From NCBI RefSeq assembly GCF_049933045.1, contig NZ_CP187926.1, forward strand, positions 1 through 64,000: DNA of 64,000 bases. Direction: 5' to 3'. The notes under the pieces are model-generated. The model had not been told where the DNA came from and did not search any database. It saw only the letters and a program-made list of their open reading frames with translations. Position numbers and translations under genes: made by a program. Below, piece after piece: positions 61,943 to 64,000 of this stretch. Position 1 is the first letter of the stretch; each line of letters begins with the position of its first letter. The DNA comes from Pseudocolwellia sp049933045. Its GTDB lineage: Bacteria; Pseudomonadota; Gammaproteobacteria; Enterobacterales; Alteromonadaceae.

Positions 61943-62428
61943 GTGAGTAATTTATCTATTCGTACTGCTGTAAAAGACGATGCGGCAACTATCTTATTTT
62001 TTATTCGAGAGCTCGCTATTTATGAAAAAGCTGAGCATGAAGTATTAGCTACTGAAGCGACTATAACAGAGAGTATTTTCTCTGATGATAGCCATGTAAA
62101 TGCACTTATTTGTGAGCTTGATGGTAAAGCTATTGGTATTGCTGTTTATTTCTATAATTACTCTACTTGGTTAGCAAAACCAGGGCTTTATTTAGAAGAT
62201 CTTTATGTATCTGCCGATGCTAGAGGTAAAGGTGCGGGTAAGTTACTCCTACAAGAAATGGCAAAAATTGCTTTAGATAAAGGTTGTGGTCGTTTTGAAT
62301 GGAGTTGTTTAGATTGGAATAAGCCATCGCGTGATTTTTATGAATCTATCGGGGCTATTTCTCAAGATGAATGGGTAGGTTATAGAATGTCTGATGAAAC
62401 CTTAGTTAACTTTGCTGCTGGGAAATAA
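61943..62428 (+). CDS. GNAT family N-acetyltransferase
   Basis: A GTG start has AAAGGAG seven bases before it. The 161-residue enzyme has the GNAT acetyl-CoA loop (ARGKGAGKLLLQEMAKIA) after LYLEDLYVSADA, and ends with the family-typical WNKPSRDFYESIGA. It resembles the diamine (spermidine/spermine) N-acetyltransferase-like subgroup, but the substrate is not certain. Confidence 0.92.
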   Translation: MSNLSIRTAVKDDAATILFFIRELAIYEKAEHEVLATEATITESIFSDDSHVNALICELDGKAIGIAVYFYNYSTWLAKPGLYLEDLYVSADARGKGAGKLLLQEMAKIALDKGCGRFEWSCLDWNKPSRDFYESIGAISQDEWVGYRMSDETLVNFAAGK

Positions 62429-62489
62429 CGCTTCGAGTATTTTTATTATCTCACCGCATTTCCCATTATTTGATGAAATGAATTGAAGC

Positions 62490-62927
62490 CTAAGGTTTGT
62501 TCATTTCATCAATTTTCTTTTCAAGCTCTAGTAATTTAGCGTAAATATCAGCATTTTGCTTACGCAATTCTCTATTTTTAATATTAGTATCTGCAAAGCC
62601 GAAAATACGATTAGCAAAAATAGCACCTAATGTACCTAATGTCCCTACACCCAATAAAAACATAGTATAAACAGCGATACGACCTATAAGAGTGATAGGG
62701 TAAACATCGCCAAAACCTATTGTTGAAGCAGACATTACCATGAGCCAAATAGCATCACCGTAAGATTTTACTGGAGAATTCGCATTTTCAATTTCATATA
62801 TATAGGTAATGTGACCCAATGAAAGCGTAAGGCAGGCCATTACTAAAAAAAGAAATAAAGTTAATACTAAAAAATTATAATTTTTAACACCAAAGTTATC
62901 TACTTGGTATAAATGCGTTTTTTCCAT
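62490..62927 (-). CDS. Two-helix potassium channel subunit
   Basis: The start at ATG 62927 (MEKTHLYQVDN) is preferred over a GTG seven codons upstream. The 145-residue protein has a first membrane helix (about 20-42), a pore loop with the selectivity filter STIGFGDVYP, a second helix (about 95-120) and a C-terminal coiled coil (KNRELRKQNADIYAKLLELEKKIDEM). This is a KcsA-like minimal channel; the coiled coil probably holds the tetramer together. Confidence 0.9.
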   Translation of the reverse strand: MEKTHLYQVDNFGVKNYNFLVLTLFLFLVMACLTLSLGHITYIYEIENANSPVKSYGDAIWLMVMSASTIGFGDVYPITLIGRIAVYTMFLLGVGTLGTLGAIFANRIFGFADTNIKNRELRKQNADIYAKLLELEKKIDEMNKP

Positions 62928-62985
62928 AACTGATTCGAATATTAGCACAGCTTATTACCTTCTTTTATACGCCTAAATCTATAAG

Positions 62986-63309
62986 TTATTTATCATTATT
63001 AACGTGAGTAACGAGATCGTCCATCAATCTTTTTTTGATTTCTAATTGTTGCTCAGGAGATAGGTTATATTTTTTTGCAAGCAATTCATAGTCAGCAGGC
63101 GCTAAACTAACGGTTAAACGAGGGCGTTTAGGACGTTTATTTGTAGGTAAGCCTAGAATGTCGCGTATTTGATCTGAAGGGCTAAAACCTGCCTCTAATG
63201 CTTCTTTTCGAATGGCAAGTTGGATCTTCTCATCCATGTCAAAAGCGACCTGTACGGCCTTTACTGCTTTAAGTGATGATTCCCATTTTTCAGGTATTTT
63301 ACGCGCCAC
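62986..63309 (-). CDS. Conserved hypothetical protein, 107 residues
   Basis: I do not recognise a named family. The protein is basic and helical (KWESSLKAVKAVQVAFDMDEKIQLAIRKEALEAGFSPSDQIRDILGL) with a proline/arginine-rich middle (NKRPKRPRLTVSLAPADYELLAKKYNLS); two short strand-helix segments could be ribbon-helix-helix-like. It follows the next gene by 2 bp, so they form an operon that probably includes the K+ channel. Confidence 0.75.
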   Translation of the reverse strand: MARKIPEKWESSLKAVKAVQVAFDMDEKIQLAIRKEALEAGFSPSDQIRDILGLPTNKRPKRPRLTVSLAPADYELLAKKYNLSPEQQLEIKKRLMDDLVTHVNNDK

Positions 63310-63311
63310 AA

Positions 63312-63953
63312 TTAGCTTCCTGGATACATATCTGTAATATCGGTTGTTGGTCTAAATAAAGTTAAAAATACTTCAGTATCGCCATCTTGCCATACTTCAA
63401 TATCAATACCTCTGCTTTCGTCTTTATCGAATAACGCATAGAGCTCAAACTGTTCGCCTGCGTCTTTACCTTCATACTCTGAAAGTGATTCTACTCGATT
63501 ATCTTTTCTGTGAAAATAGCCAACTTGAGCAAATGTGTGCTGTTGATATTGTTCACTACTCCATGAAGAGGTTGTTAAGCTGTCAGATTGCTTATCAAGA
63601 AAAGCATTGCCTGGTTCGTCAAAGATAGCTGAAAAGTCATCTAGAACAAATAGGGTTTCAACGTCAGCATGTTGTATTTTTAATGAAAATTTAAGGTAGG
63701 TTTCGTCGTCAATATCCAATGTTAGGAATATTTGAATACTGTTTGTACCTTGAAGTACCCATTCAGTTTCTGTTTTATTTTCATATTCATAACTATTAAT
63801 AGCCGACACTTGAAGCTCTTGACCACGTAATGCTTCTGGTAAACCAAAGCTATCACTAAGAACAATAATATCTTTAACTTTGAGTTGACTAGCGTGTGTT
63901 AATTTACGTTGTTCTTCTTTTTCAGTTTTAAAAATGTTCTTAAAAAATCCCAT
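63312..63953 (-). CDS. Conserved hypothetical protein, about 213 residues
   Basis: The start is probably MGFFKNIFKTEKEE (63953); the frame opens four codons earlier. It is an acidic soluble protein with beta-rich wording (KDIIVLSDSFGLPEALRGQELQVSAINSYEY, WVLQGTNSIQIFLTLDIDDETYLKFSLKI). The layout recalls DUF4178-like proteins found near ion channels, but I cannot confirm this. It lies upstream of and next to the 107-residue gene. Confidence 0.75.
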   Translation of the reverse strand: MGFFKNIFKTEKEEQRKLTHASQLKVKDIIVLSDSFGLPEALRGQELQVSAINSYEYENKTETEWVLQGTNSIQIFLTLDIDDETYLKFSLKIQHADVETLFVLDDFSAIFDEPGNAFLDKQSDSLTTSSWSSEQYQQHTFAQVGYFHRKDNRVESLSEYEGKDAGEQFELYALFDKDESRGIDIEVWQDGDTEVFLTLFRPTTDITDMYPGS

Positions 63954-64000
63954 ACTCACCACCATAAAAATCGCCTGTTATTTTCATAACAAGCGATTGT

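Overview
The window looks like chromosomal DNA of a marine gammaproteobacterium of the order Alteromonadales, most likely Colwelliaceae (Colwellia/Thalassotalea type). This is inferred from the low GC content, the housekeeping gene order (rlmN-pilW-rodZ-ispG-hisS-yfgM-bamB-der, then xseA/guaB-guaA), the TonB receptor, the many c-di-GMP and chemotaxis proteins, and the ECF sigma/ChrR light-stress regulon. No rRNA, tRNA or CRISPR array was seen. Everything here comes from reading the sequence by eye; no database search or folding program was run.

Region 1 (1-7.4 kb) is the unusual part. After a LysR-type gene cut by the window edge there are about 6.4 kb holding 11 same-strand copies of a ~105-bp unit. 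Each unit consists of a sigma-E-like promoter (GAACTA, exactly 16 nt, TCTGA or TCTTA), a ~70-nt transcribed part with a pyrimidine-rich segment (UUUUCCCCUUG or UUUUCUCUU), an AU-rich stretch and a strong intrinsic terminator. I read this as a tandem array of sibling small RNA genes under envelope-stress control. Copies 1-7 lie in a young tandem repeat with a ~224-236-bp period; copies 8-11 are older and diverged. The array has been broken by an intact IS5-family element inside one promoter, by a 1.86-kb element with IS21-like ends that carries a type IV pilin gene but no transposase, and by a decayed MFS transporter gene.

Region 2 (7.4-23.8 kb): a CHASE2-GGDEF-EAL protein with a LysM/FecR partner; then an eight-gene operon (SnoaL-like protein, SDR, FAD amine-oxidase-like protein, DUF1365, cyclopropane-synthase-like methyltransferase, DUF2878, chalcone-isomerase-like protein, DUF3833 lipoprotein), a photolyase, a soluble PAS-PAS chemoreceptor, a DUF523/DUF1722 protein and the ECF sigma/anti-sigma ChrR pair. 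The sigma operon and the eight-gene operon share a promoter motif, TTGATCTT-N15-CGTAT, which makes them a small singlet-oxygen/light-stress regulon.

Region 3 (24-42 kb) is core genome: argR, ndk, rlmN, pilW, rodZ, ispG, hisS, yfgM, bamB, der, a PilZ protein with a 361-bp MITE-like element just upstream, xseA, guaB, guaA, a RidA-family gene and a small EF-hand gene. Two covarying hairpin repeats follow guaB and guaA.

Region 4 (42-64 kb): a TonB-dependent receptor whose ribosome binding site is complementary to array RNA copy 7, cca, a GspA-GspB fusion, an HD-GYP phosphodiesterase, a three-lipoprotein operon (CsgG-like, DUF4810, DUF799), leuABCD with a leu leader peptide and attenuator, a 5'-truncated CDP-glycerol transferase next to a Wzi-like capsule protein, ygiM/ygiF, a GNAT acetyltransferase, a small K+ channel and two uncharacterised genes.
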